Positions 27,853-36,210 of a stretch of 64,000 nucleotides of DNA are shown here, piece by piece. Source of the stretch: Hymenobacter sp. DG25A (GTDB lineage: Bacteria; Bacteroidota; Bacteroidia; Cytophagales; Hymenobacteraceae). The notes under the pieces were generated by a model, which had not been told where the DNA came from, made no database searches, and saw only the letters and a program-made list of their open reading frames with translations. Location: positions 1,984,001 through 2,048,000 of the forward strand of contig NZ_CP012623.1 of NCBI RefSeq assembly GCF_001280305.1, given 5' to 3'. The translations under genes and the position numbers were made by a program. Position 1 is the stretch's first letter. Every line of letters begins with the position of its first letter.

Positions 27853-28887
27853 ATGTTTACTGCCTCTCCCGCCGCTATTGCCTCCCCGCCGGCGCCCTCT
27901 GCTGAGAAGGACGCGCAGGCTCCCGTGACGCTTTCCATCGTAACCTGGAACAGCGCCGACTCCATTGAGGCCTGCCTGCTCTCCGTGCTGGCCCAGACGC
28001 ACCGTAACTTTGAGCTGTGGGTAGTGGACAATGCTTCTGCTGATGATACTTGCGCTATTGTAGCCTCGCTGGCCGAAACCGATAAGCGCATCAAGCTGCA
28101 CCGCCTGGACACCAATACCGGCTTTTGCGGCGGCCACAACTACACTCTCAACCGCACCAGCTCCGAGGCCGTGCTGCTGGTAAACCCGGACACCGACCTT
28201 GCCCCCGATTACCTGGAGCGCGCCCTGGCCGCCCTGCAAAAAGATGAGCGTATTGGTGTAGTATGCGGCCTGCTGCTGCAAAGCCCGGAAGAAGATGCCC
28301 GTATTGACAGCGCCGGCATGCAGGCCCTGCCAGATGGCCGCTTTGCCCTGCGTTTGCACGGGGTGCGCCAGAGCCAGGCCGGACCGCTGGCCCCACGATA
28401 TGTAGACGGCGCCGATGGTGCCCTGCCTTTGTACCGTCGGCGTTTTATTGATGATTTACGGGTAGAAGGCGAGTTTTTCGACCCTCGCTTTTTTGCGCAC
28501 AAAGAAGACTGGGACGTGGCCTGGCGGGGAAAACTGCTGGGCTGGCGCACGCTATTTGAACCTGCCTGCCGGGCCATTCATCCGCGGCAGTTTCAGCCTA
28601 CCAACCTGCGCGTGCGCCTGCGCATGAGCCGGAAGGTGCGGGCTAATGCGGTTCGTAATCAGTGGATTATGCTCATCAAAAATACGCCCCGCAAGCAGGT
28701 ATGGCAGATGGTAACGCGGGCCCTTCCCCGGCAGCTGGCTATTCTGGCCTATATGCTGGTGGCCGAACGGACATCCTTAAGCGCCTTGCGCTACGTGTGG
28801 CAGCACCGCAAAGAAATCTTGATTTCCCGCCAGCTCATCCAAAGCCGGGCCCGGGAAGGCTGGGCACCCGTTGCCGCTGCTGGGTAG
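27853..28887 (+). CDS. family 2 glycosyltransferase (rhamnosyltransferase-like)
   Basis: The ATG at 27853 gives a 344-residue protein; a GTG 12 codons earlier is possible but adds an unrelated stretch. The GT-A core starts at residue about 28: VTLSIVTWNSADSIEACLLS, WVVDNASADDTCAIV, EAVLLVNPDTDLAPDYLERA (metal-binding Asp). The C-terminal region LFEPACRAIHPRQFQPTNL, then basic and amphipathic helices, resembles WcaA/RfbN-like proteins. The first 27 residues are Ala/Pro-rich and probably disordered. It is the last gene of the gmd operon and converges on the minus-strand sugar cassette. Confidence 0.91.
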   Translation: MFTASPAAIASPPAPSAEKDAQAPVTLSIVTWNSADSIEACLLSVLAQTHRNFELWVVDNASADDTCAIVASLAETDKRIKLHRLDTNTGFCGGHNYTLNRTSSEAVLLVNPDTDLAPDYLERALAALQKDERIGVVCGLLLQSPEEDARIDSAGMQALPDGRFALRLHGVRQSQAGPLAPRYVDGADGALPLYRRRFIDDLRVEGEFFDPRFFAHKEDWDVAWRGKLLGWRTLFEPACRAIHPRQFQPTNLRVRLRMSRKVRANAVRNQWIMLIKNTPRKQVWQMVTRALPRQLAILAYMLVAERTSLSALRYVWQHRKEILISRQLIQSRAREGWAPVAAAG

Positions 28888-28996
28888 CAGTTGGGTACGC
28901 CTTTTGCAGCTTCTCATTCCGACCGTTTAGAAGGGCACAGTACGCTCTGTCAAGCCTGTCTGTTTTCCCATACCATTTTGGCTTTTCTTTCACCAA

Positions 28997-29057
28997 AAAA
29001 CACCTTTACCACCGTGCCCACTTTATTTCAGGGTAGCACGAGCGGCAAAGGTGTTTT
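28997..29057. terminator. long-stem inverted repeat between convergent genes
   Basis: AAAACACCTTT (28997-29007) pairs with AAAGGTGTTTT (29047-29057), and a weaker inner pairing, CCGTGC with GCACGAGCGG, brings the loop down. It may stop transcripts from both sides (GT2 gene and oxidoreductase gene). No long T-run follows. Confidence 0.45.
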
Positions 29058-29141
29058 GAGTGATACTGGTATCTAACACAGCCTGCCTAGAAGGTACCGG
29101 AAGGCAACAGCTGCTCCTGGTGCTGGGCAGCACTGGCAACC

Positions 29142-30494
29142 TTAGGAAGCGGCCTGTGCCATGTTTTGTGCTGGTTCGTTGAGGGCTTCGCTGATTGTCA
29201 AAGGAAAACGAGCTTCCTGTTCCCGGCGCAGCTTATCAATTAAACGGCCGGTGGGCAGTTCTACATCATCATATGTTAACACCTGATCCTGAGGCACATC
29301 ATGGCGCAGACGGCAGCCTTCGGCTACGCCCAGGGGCAGCAGGTTTTGCTGGTGGGCCACCTCGTAGTTTTCTGCCAGGCCATAGGTATGGTAATGCCCG
29401 ATGCCATCCAGCACCTGGCCCGCGAAGAGCGGCACTTTGGCCGCGGTAATTACCTCCACCGTGGGGCGGCCCAGCGGCGCCAGCGCGGCATCCTGAAACA
29501 GCACGGCCCGGGCTACGGTGGTGGGCGTCTCGAAATGGCAGAGGTGATAGGGCGTGTAGAAGCAGTACAGCGGGCCGGGGCCCAGCTTATAGAGCTTGAG
29601 GTAATGCTGCTGCACAGGGTCGTCGTGGGTACCCAGCACGAACACGCCGGGGCCGGGCTCGGCGCCCACCACATAGTCTACAATGCCGGGGCCGCCATCC
29701 AACAGCTGCTCATGTGGGTACCATTCGGCGGCTTTGCTGATGGGCGTGCCAGTGGGTACGGTGGGCCCGTACATGCCCCGTTGGGCTACGCGCATGCCCG
29801 TGGCATTGGCAATGCAGGCCTGCTCAAAGCTGATTTTGCTGCCATCGGCAAAGCTGGTGACCATGCTGGGGTTCTGGCCCCATTGCCGGGCAAAGCCTTC
29901 CTGGGTGGTGGGGTTACGGTAGGGGTCGTGCAGGCCTTTTATGTTGCCGCACAGCACGGGTTTCACGCCCAGTCCTTTTACAAATCGCACCAGGTTTAAA
30001 GTCACGCCCGGCTGGTCGCCATCAGAAACAGAGTAGATAACGCCGGCCTCATCCGCATAGGCTTTCAGAATAGCCCCTACGGTACCATCCAGCTCGGCAT
30101 TCAGTAGAATCAGGTGCTTGCGGTGCCCGATGGCCTCCAGGGCCACGTGCGCCCCGTGCTCTACGGCGCCCGTTACTTCAATAATAGCGTCAATTCCTTC
30201 GGCGCGGCATAGCAGCAGGGCATCATCCGTCACGGCGGGTACGCCCTGGCGGATGCATTCTTCCAGCTGCGCCACCGAGGCCACTTCCCGCACGGGGCCG
30301 GTGCCGGCCGCCAGGTAGGCCTGCCGGGCTTTGTCTACGGAGCGGTTGGCAATAGCCACCAGCTCCATACCCGGCACGTAGCGGCAGATTTGCAGCGCCA
30401 CCCCGCGGCCCATAAACCCGGCGCCCACCATGGCCACCCGAATAGGATTCCGGGCCTGAGCCCGTTTTTGCAACGCAGTATCCACTAAAATCAT
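29142..30494 (-). CDS. NAD(P)-dependent oxidoreductase of the COG4091 type (homoserine dehydrogenase-like with SAF region)
   Basis: The 450-residue protein has a Rossmann loop VAMVGAGFMGRGVALQICRY (about 19-38), IDAIIEVTGAVEHGAHVALE, a central catalytic-type domain (SVSDGDQPGVTLNLVRF, KGLHDPYRNPTTQEG) and a C-terminal part (about 345-430: AKVPLFAGQVLDGIGHYHTY, LPLGVAEGCRLRHDV) matching what is remembered of the SAF region of this group. Homoserine dehydrogenase chemistry is unlikely here. It is the last gene of a cassette with a glucose-1-phosphate cytidylyltransferase, an SDR and an RmlC-like epimerase, so it probably acts on a nucleotide-activated or free sugar. The product of this group is not known to the annotator. 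Confidence 0.82.
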   Translation of the reverse strand: MILVDTALQKRAQARNPIRVAMVGAGFMGRGVALQICRYVPGMELVAIANRSVDKARQAYLAAGTGPVREVASVAQLEECIRQGVPAVTDDALLLCRAEGIDAIIEVTGAVEHGAHVALEAIGHRKHLILLNAELDGTVGAILKAYADEAGVIYSVSDGDQPGVTLNLVRFVKGLGVKPVLCGNIKGLHDPYRNPTTQEGFARQWGQNPSMVTSFADGSKISFEQACIANATGMRVAQRGMYGPTVPTGTPISKAAEWYPHEQLLDGGPGIVDYVVGAEPGPGVFVLGTHDDPVQQHYLKLYKLGPGPLYCFYTPYHLCHFETPTTVARAVLFQDAALAPLGRPTVEVITAAKVPLFAGQVLDGIGHYHTYGLAENYEVAHQQNLLPLGVAEGCRLRHDVPQDQVLTYDDVELPTGRLIDKLRREQEARFPLTISEALNEPAQNMAQAAS

Positions 30495-30543
30495 ATCCTA
30501 CAAAGCATGAAAGGGTGAACGGCCGAGCTACTATTCAGCGGCG

Positions 30544-31086
30544 CTACTGAGATATTAGAAGCTGAAAATCAGGATGACTGCTATCCTTGGCGGAAACTAC
30601 ACTGGGCTGGAAAGGCCACTTGATGGCAATGGAGGGGTCGTTCCAGCGCAGGCCGCGCTCGGCACCCGGCGCGTACTTGGCCGATACCTGGTAGAACACA
30701 TCGGAATTATCGACCAGCGTGAGGAAGCCGTGCGCAAACCGCTCGGGCACCAGCAGCATCCGGAAGCTGTCGGCGGTGAGCTCCACGCCCAGCCACTGCC
30801 CGTAGGTGGGCGACTCCTCCCGCAGATCCACAATCACATCGTACACGGCGCCGCGGGTGCAGCGCACCAGCTTGGTTTCCTCATGCGGCGGCAGCTGGTA
30901 GTGCATGCCGCGCAACGTACCCCGGCGCGGGTTAGAGCTTACATTGGCCTGCAGCGGAGGATATAAAATGCCGTGCTCCCGAAATTCATCCTCACACCAC
31001 GACCGGGCAAAAAATCCTCGCTCATCGCTCATTCGCTCCACATCAATGATGTAAGCCCCAGATAGTTCAGTCTCAGTAAAAATCAT
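30544..31086 (-). CDS. dTDP-4-dehydrorhamnose 3,5-epimerase-like (RmlC-type) cupin
   Basis: The ATG at 31086 gives MIFTETELSGAYIIDVERMS, the usual RmlC N-terminus, and 180 residues; a longer frame adds 18 residues without similarity. The core motifs are present: DERGFFARSW, RRGTLRGMHYQLPPHEETKL (catalytic His), AVYDVIVDLREESPTYGQW and SDVFYQVSAKYAPGAERGLR (Tyr of the active site). RmlC enzymes epimerise a 4-keto sugar nucleotide. No rmlA, rmlB or rmlD is present in the window. With a cytidylyltransferase two genes upstream, the substrate is more likely a CDP-linked keto sugar than dTDP-rhamnose. It lies 66 bases after the SDR gene. Confidence 0.9.
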   Translation of the reverse strand: MIFTETELSGAYIIDVERMSDERGFFARSWCEDEFREHGILYPPLQANVSSNPRRGTLRGMHYQLPPHEETKLVRCTRGAVYDVIVDLREESPTYGQWLGVELTADSFRMLLVPERFAHGFLTLVDNSDVFYQVSAKYAPGAERGLRWNDPSIAIKWPFQPSVVSAKDSSHPDFQLLISQ

Positions 31087-31152
31087 AACATCATATGGTT
31101 TAGGGAAAAGGAAGAGAGACACGGAGGATAAAAAGGGCAAGCAGGAAGCGGA

Positions 31153-32238
31153 CTAGATTACCTCGGCGGGCACGGGAGCAGCCACCGGGGCCGGGGCCCA
31201 ATACAGCGTATCGGTCAGCTGCTGGCTTTCGCGCAGGTCGGTGAGCACACGCAGACGCATAAGGCGGGAGGAGCGGAATTCAGGGTCGCGGAAGCCCATG
31301 GAAAGCAGGCCGTCACGCAGTTCGGCAATGGTATCGGCCAAATGATGCTGGGGTTGATGCTCGGGGGCCAGGGCGCGGAACAGGCTGAAATCGACGCGGT
31401 AGGAACGCTTGTCCGGTGGGGCATCGGCGTTGAGCTCTACGGCAGTGCCGGGCAGGGCGTGGGCCACGGCCTGGGCCAGGTCACGCACCTGGTAGTTCCA
31501 TTCGTCGGAGCCGGCATTGATGGCCAGGAAGGCGCCACCCAGCACGGCGGGGCGCTGCACGGCCCACTCAATGGCGCGGGCCATATCCAGCACGTGTATC
31601 AAGGGGCGCCAGGGAGTGCCGTCGCTCAGAATGCTGATGCGGCCGCCCGCCACGGCGCCGGCCACAAAGTCGTTGAGCACCAGGTCCAGCCGGAGCCGGT
31701 CGCTCCAACCGCAGGCGGTGGCAAAGCGCAGGCAGGTTACCCGGAACGTATCATCGGCCAGCGGGGCCAGGTCCTGCTCACTGAGCACCTTGGAGCGGGC
31801 GTAGGCCGTGAGCGGATTGAGCGAGGAGGTCTCGGTTTTGGCTCCCTCGCCCCCGGCGCCATACATGCTGCAGCTGCTGGCAAACACGAAAGAGTGCACG
31901 CCGGCCGCCTTGGCCTGGCGGGCAATTTCGATGCCGGCGCGGTGGTTTACTTCCAGCGTTACTTCCTCAAAGGCTTTGCCCATGGGGTCGTTGGAAATGG
32001 CGGAGAGGTGCACCACGGCATCCACACCCTGCAGCAGCCCGGCCGGAAAGCGGCGCACATCGCCAAAGACTTGCCGGTTGAGGCGGGTTTCGGGCAGCCG
32101 GGTGGCGCCCGTGAGGCAGTGCGCAAAGAAACCAGTATCGTAGCCAATGAGCTCGGCCTGCGGAAAGCGCTGCCGCAGCTGGCGCACCACGCCCGGCCCC
32201 ACATAGCCCATATTACCGGTAATGAGAATACGATTCAT
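31153..32238 (-). CDS. NAD-dependent epimerase/dehydratase (extended SDR) of the CDP-sugar cassette
   Basis: The 361-residue protein begins MNRILITGNMGYVGPGVVRQ, with a GxxGxxG nucleotide site of NMGYVG type. The catalytic Ser and Tyr-Lys are in FVFASSCSMYG and NPLTAYARSKVLSEQDL, and LRFATACGWSDRLRLDLVLN with PWRPLIHVLDMARAIEWAVQ is typical of epimerase/dehydratases. It is not a close match to CDP-glucose 4,6-dehydratase as remembered, so the step it performs is open: dehydration, epimerisation or reduction. It sits between the cytidylyltransferase (151-base AT-rich gap) and the RmlC-like gene. Confidence 0.9.
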   Translation of the reverse strand: MNRILITGNMGYVGPGVVRQLRQRFPQAELIGYDTGFFAHCLTGATRLPETRLNRQVFGDVRRFPAGLLQGVDAVVHLSAISNDPMGKAFEEVTLEVNHRAGIEIARQAKAAGVHSFVFASSCSMYGAGGEGAKTETSSLNPLTAYARSKVLSEQDLAPLADDTFRVTCLRFATACGWSDRLRLDLVLNDFVAGAVAGGRISILSDGTPWRPLIHVLDMARAIEWAVQRPAVLGGAFLAINAGSDEWNYQVRDLAQAVAHALPGTAVELNADAPPDKRSYRVDFSLFRALAPEHQPQHHLADTIAELRDGLLSMGFRDPEFRSSRLMRLRVLTDLRESQQLTDTLYWAPAPVAAPVPAEVI

Positions 32239-32389
32239 AGCAAGCAGGTTGGTTGAAAGACAAGCATTAAATAATCCATAATTATCTAATAATCAATTGA
32301 TAAACACCAATATCAAACAGGCATAGTTGAAGTATCAAAGGCAGCAAAATCCTTTGTAAATATCCTTAAGACAGTAGCTTACAGGTGGG

Positions 32390-33283
32390 TCAGTCCACGG
32401 GAATGATGGTGGGGTTGGCTACCCGCTCGCCCTGGGGCGCCTGCACCGGAGCGGCCAGAATTTCGGCCAGTACGGGGTCGGGGGTAGCGGGCTCAGGGGC
32501 ATCGGGCCATACTTTCCAGCGAGCCTCACCTTTGGTCCAGAGCTCGTCCAGCAGGTTCCGGTCGCGGAGGGTATCCATGGGTTGCCAGAAACCCTGGTGG
32601 CGGTAGGCTGATAGCTGGCCGCTGGCCGCGAGGCGCTCCAGCGGGTCTTTCTCCCACACGGTATTGTCGCTCTCAATGTAGTCGAGCACGCCGGGCTCCA
32701 GCACGAAGAAGCCGCCGTTTATCCAGGGGGTGGCTTCGCCTTCGGGCTTTTCGGTAAAGCTGCCCACGGTGCCTTCGCCCTCACTTAAGTTGAACACTCC
32801 AAAGCGGCCGGGCTGGCGCACGGCCGTGAGCGTGGCCAGCGTGCCCTGCTCCCGGTGAAAGCGCACGGCGGCCCGGATATCCACGTCGCCCACCCCGTCG
32901 CCGTAGGTCATGCAGAAGGGCTCGTTGGGGTTGAGATGCTCGCGCACGCGGCGCAAGCGGCCGCCGGTCATGGTTTTCTCGCCGGTATCTACCAGCGTCA
33001 CCGTCCAGGGCTCGGCGTGGTTGCGGTGCACCTGCATTTCGTTGCGGTCCATCCGGAAGGTGACATCAGAGTTGCGCAGGAAATAATCGGCAAAGTATTG
33101 CTTGATCATGTACCCCTTATAGCCGCAACAGATGACAAAGTCGCGGATGCCGTGGTGGGCATATATCTTCATGATGTGCCAGAGAATGGGCCGCCCTCCT
33201 ACCTCTACCATGGGCTTGGGCCGAATGCCGCTTTCTTCGCTGATGCGGGTACCGTAGCCCCCGGCTAATATCACTGCTTTCAT
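32390..33283 (-). CDS. rfbF: glucose-1-phosphate cytidylyltransferase
   Basis: The ATG at 33283 gives [20 protein letters not shown] and a 297-residue protein; the longer frame adds 29 non-homologous residues. The nucleotidyltransferase signature [20 protein letters not shown], then [20 protein letters not shown] and [17 protein letters not shown], is specific for RfbF-type enzymes. [12 protein letters not shown] holds the metal-binding Asp. The enzyme makes CDP-glucose from CTP and glucose-1-phosphate. The C-terminal 35 residues ([20 protein letters not shown]) are an extension rich in Pro and Ala. It is the first gene of the minus-strand cassette, so a CDP-sugar should be its product line. 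Confidence 0.95.
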   Translation of the reverse strand: MKAVILAGGYGTRISEESGIRPKPMVEVGGRPILWHIMKIYAHHGIRDFVICCGYKGYMIKQYFADYFLRNSDVTFRMDRNEMQVHRNHAEPWTVTLVDTGEKTMTGGRLRRVREHLNPNEPFCMTYGDGVGDVDIRAAVRFHREQGTLATLTAVRQPGRFGVFNLSEGEGTVGSFTEKPEGEATPWINGGFFVLEPGVLDYIESDNTVWEKDPLERLAASGQLSAYRHQGFWQPMDTLRDRNLLDELWTKGEARWKVWPDAPEPATPDPVLAEILAAPVQAPQGERVANPTIIPVD

Positions 33284-33523
33284 AGGACAGGCACTGTTAA
33301 CGGGCAATGAAGAACAGACTACAAGACAAGGGAAGATGAACCGCGCCACGCTTTGTTGAGGTGGGTACAAGTTGCATGAATGTAGTAATTATTATAATAA
33401 TGTCAATATAAATTATGAATAATTTTTATATAAATCATACATATAATTAATAAAGTACAGACACAGCAAAACCTCTCACCCTTCGGGGTTAGCCTCTTGA
33501 GAGAAGAATAAGTTATAAGGGCG

Positions 33524-34297
33524 TTAGTCGGCCGCTAAGGGCGGCCGGCTGGCTAACCGGGTAAGCAGACGACCCGCTACCAGGTAAACAAAGCGGGTAT
33601 TGGTAGTGAGGTAGCGCCGCCACAGGCGCCGGGGTTCCAGCCACAGCCGGTAGGCCCATTCCAGCCAGAGCCGCCGGGCCCACGGGGGAAGGCGCCGCTC
33701 CAGCCCGGCATATACCATGAAGGCCTGCCCTACGCCCAGCATACAGGCGGCTATCCGGCCCTTATGCTCGGCCATCCAGCGCTCCTGGCGCGGGCAGCCC
33801 AGGGCCACAAAAACCAAATCAGCACCACTAGCATTGATGGCGGCTACATCGGCCTCATCCTCGGCGGGAGTAAGCGGGCGGAAAGGCGGCGACAGCGTGC
33901 CGGCAATGCGGAGAGCAGGCAGCTCGTGCTGGGCACGGGCCACAATAGCGGCCAGCACGGCGGGCGTAGTACCGTAGAAAAACACGGATTTGCCCTGTTC
34001 CGCCGCGGCCGCCAGCAGTTGCGGCAACAGATCCATGCCGGCTACGCGGGGCTGCTTACTACCGCCAAACCAACGCACGCTGGCCGCCACGGGGCTGCCA
34101 TCGGGAGCTACTAGGGCCGCCTGGTTTACTATCAGGCGAAACTGGGGGTGGCGGTGCGCTTCTACTACCATGTGCACGTTGGCAAAGCACACGTACTCCG
34201 ATGCCCGCCGGGCAGCCAGCGTCAGAATGCTGTCGACAAACTGTTCCGTAGTTCCTGTCGAAATCCAGGTGTCCAGCACCAGCTGTTTGGGCAGCAT
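33524..34297 (-). CDS. WecG/TagA/CpsF family glycosyltransferase
   Basis: The 257-residue GT26-type protein has the family blocks EYVCFANVHMVVEAHRHPQF, ALVAPDGSPVAASVRW, VFFYGTTPAVLAAI, and GADLVFVALGCPRQERWMAE, followed by MLGVGQAFMVYAGLERRLPP. Such enzymes add the second sugar (often ManNAcA, ManNAc or glucose-like) to a lipid carrier. It lies 130 bases downstream of the initiating transferase gene on the same strand, which suits that order of action. The basic C-terminus may attach it to the membrane. Confidence 0.94.
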   Translation of the reverse strand: MLPKQLVLDTWISTGTTEQFVDSILTLAARRASEYVCFANVHMVVEAHRHPQFRLIVNQAALVAPDGSPVAASVRWFGGSKQPRVAGMDLLPQLLAAAAEQGKSVFFYGTTPAVLAAIVARAQHELPALRIAGTLSPPFRPLTPAEDEADVAAINASGADLVFVALGCPRQERWMAEHKGRIAACMLGVGQAFMVYAGLERRLPPWARRLWLEWAYRLWLEPRRLWRRYLTTNTRFVYLVAGRLLTRLASRPPLAAD

Positions 34298-34427
34298 GTT
34301 AGTATTGCAGATGAATGAATTGCTGAAAGACCGGGCAGCGGCATAGTTAGCTCCGGAGGACTGAGGTAGGATAGATCAGAGGGATCCCGACCCTGGCCAG
34401 CGCAGCAGTCAAGCCGCTTTGCTACTC

Positions 34428-35825
34428 TTAATAGGCGTTCTTCTCCCCTTTCACCATGTTCCAGACGGTGCGGCCAATGATTTTCATATCCAGGCCAAAC
34501 GACCAGTTTTCCATGTATTGCAGGTCGTACTCCACGCGCTTTTCCATGGCCTGGGGGGCGCGGGTTTCGCCGCGGTAGCCGTTTACCTGCGCGTACCCCG
34601 TAATGCCCGGCGTTACGGCGTGGCGCATGTGGTACGTGGTAATGTACTTGGAGTATTCTTCCAGCTGGCTGATCATGTTGGGCCGGGGCCCTACTACCGA
34701 CATATGCCCCAGCAGCACGTTGAAAAACTGGGGCAGCTCGTCCAGGTTGTACTTGCGCAGGTAGCGGCCCACGCGGGTAACGCGGGGGTCCTGGTGGGTG
34801 GCCTGCAGCTCCGGGTGTGGGTGGTCGGCGCGCATGGTGCGCAGCTTGTAGCATGGAAACAGCTGGTTGCGCTTGCCCGGGCGCATCTGCTTAAAGAATA
34901 CGGGGCCCGGCGAGTCCAGCTTAATGAGCAGCGCCAGCACGGGCAGCAGCACCGGGAAAATGCCCACAATCACAAACAGGGAAAAGCCAATGTCGAAGAG
35001 GCGCTTCAGCGTTTGGTTGTAGCGAATGCCCAGGGGCTGGCTGCGAATGGTGAGAATGGGCAGATGATCATAGAAATACACATTTACCTCTTTGTGCACC
35101 GTGCCACAGAAATCCGGGATGATGCGGAAGGTCAGGAAATGCTCATCGGCAAATTGGGAAAGCTCCTCAATAAGGTGCCGCTGATCCATGGGCAGCGTGA
35201 AATAGAGCGTATCAATCTGGGCGCGCAGGCAGTAGTCCTTCAGGTTCTGCAGGGGGCCGCGCACTAGGGGCCGCAAACCGGCGGCTACGGGTTCATCGGC
35301 AAAAAAGCCCATAAACTCGTCGCCAATAGGGTCATGGGAAAACAGAAACCGATACAGTTCCTGACCGGAGTCGCCGGCCCCTACAATGACGTAGCGGCTA
35401 TGCGGCCGGGATATCACCTTATGGTAGGTGCGGTAGAGGAAGGTGAGCAGAAAGCGCATGCTAACCACCCCAATTACTGAGAAGGCATAAACGGTAAATA
35501 AGTACCGCAGCGGCACCCAGTAAATCTGCAGCAGCAAAGCGCCCAGCAACACCACTGCGGCATGCAGCAAAAAGGTGCGCAGCAGGTACAGCAGCTTCTC
35601 CCGATAGGTAATGAGCTTGTCTACGCGGTAGATGTTGGCGTATTGCCCGGAGAGAATCCACCAGAGCATGCCAAAGATGACGAACAGCAACGGGGAATAC
35701 CCTTCAAAGCTCCAACTGGCATACAGAAACCAGCTCGTGATACGGAAGGCCGCAAAAATGACCAACACGTCCACAATAGGAAATACTATGCGGGAGCCGT
35801 CTGAATAGTGTCTATAACGTTCCAT
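34428..35825 (-). CDS. undecaprenyl-phosphate glucose phosphotransferase (WcaJ-type)
   Basis: This is a 465-residue polyisoprenyl-phosphate hexose-1-phosphate transferase. It has four or five N-terminal helices, a CoA-binding-like cytosolic domain (SRYVIVGAGDSGQELYRFLF), then the catalytic C-terminal domain: KRLFDIGFSLFVIVGIFPVL, LDSPGPVFFKQMRPGKRNQL, CYKLRTM, YNLDELPQFFNVLLGHMSVV and VNGYRGETRAPQAMEKRVEY. It would start each repeat unit by loading a hexose-1-phosphate onto undecaprenyl phosphate. It stands on the opposite strand from most of the locus and probably leads a transcript with the WecG-like gene. Confidence 0.95.
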   Translation of the reverse strand: MERYRHYSDGSRIVFPIVDVLVIFAAFRITSWFLYASWSFEGYSPLLFVIFGMLWWILSGQYANIYRVDKLITYREKLLYLLRTFLLHAAVVLLGALLLQIYWVPLRYLFTVYAFSVIGVVSMRFLLTFLYRTYHKVISRPHSRYVIVGAGDSGQELYRFLFSHDPIGDEFMGFFADEPVAAGLRPLVRGPLQNLKDYCLRAQIDTLYFTLPMDQRHLIEELSQFADEHFLTFRIIPDFCGTVHKEVNVYFYDHLPILTIRSQPLGIRYNQTLKRLFDIGFSLFVIVGIFPVLLPVLALLIKLDSPGPVFFKQMRPGKRNQLFPCYKLRTMRADHPHPELQATHQDPRVTRVGRYLRKYNLDELPQFFNVLLGHMSVVGPRPNMISQLEEYSKYITTYHMRHAVTPGITGYAQVNGYRGETRAPQAMEKRVEYDLQYMENWSFGLDMKIIGRTVWNMVKGEKNAY

Positions 35826-36210
35826 AAAACTTCCTCACAGCTGCCAGTTACACTTTAGGGGACACCCGAAGTACGGAATAATTTATGCTTTAATCAATAT
35901 TTATTATAACATTTTATTAACATACGTCAAAAATATTTAAGATAATTCATACAAAAATATAATTTACAATGGTTTACTGATAGGTATTATGTTGCGAAGG
36001 AGGCTTTCCAAGGACCTTTTGGTTATTTCCATGGTCCGTTCTTTAGTTCAGCTCATCCCGCTTGTATTCACCCGTCGGGTTTGACAACCCGAGAACCGTT
36101 CTATATGCGTGAGCGAGGTCATGGTGGCTCGCAAAAAAGTAACATCACGGGCCCAATCTGAGTAAGCAACAGAGGAAACACTCTTATTTCCTGCTACTTC
36201 TCTTTCTCGT
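35826..36210. other. AT-rich divergent intergenic region
   Basis: No gene was seen in these 385 bases. On the minus strand, two copies of TATTTTTG lie at 35928-35935 and 35952-35959, which fit the -7 box of Bacteroidota promoters and point towards the WcaJ-type gene. No matching -33 was clear. The right half, before the GH1-like gene, is more GC-rich and shows no clear promoter. Confidence 0.45.

Noticed and set aside
30544..31086. Calling the locus a dTDP-rhamnose pathway from the RmlC-like gene
   Set aside because: No rmlA, rmlB or rmlD is present in the window, and the nucleotidyltransferase at 32390 is of the CTP-using RfbF type.
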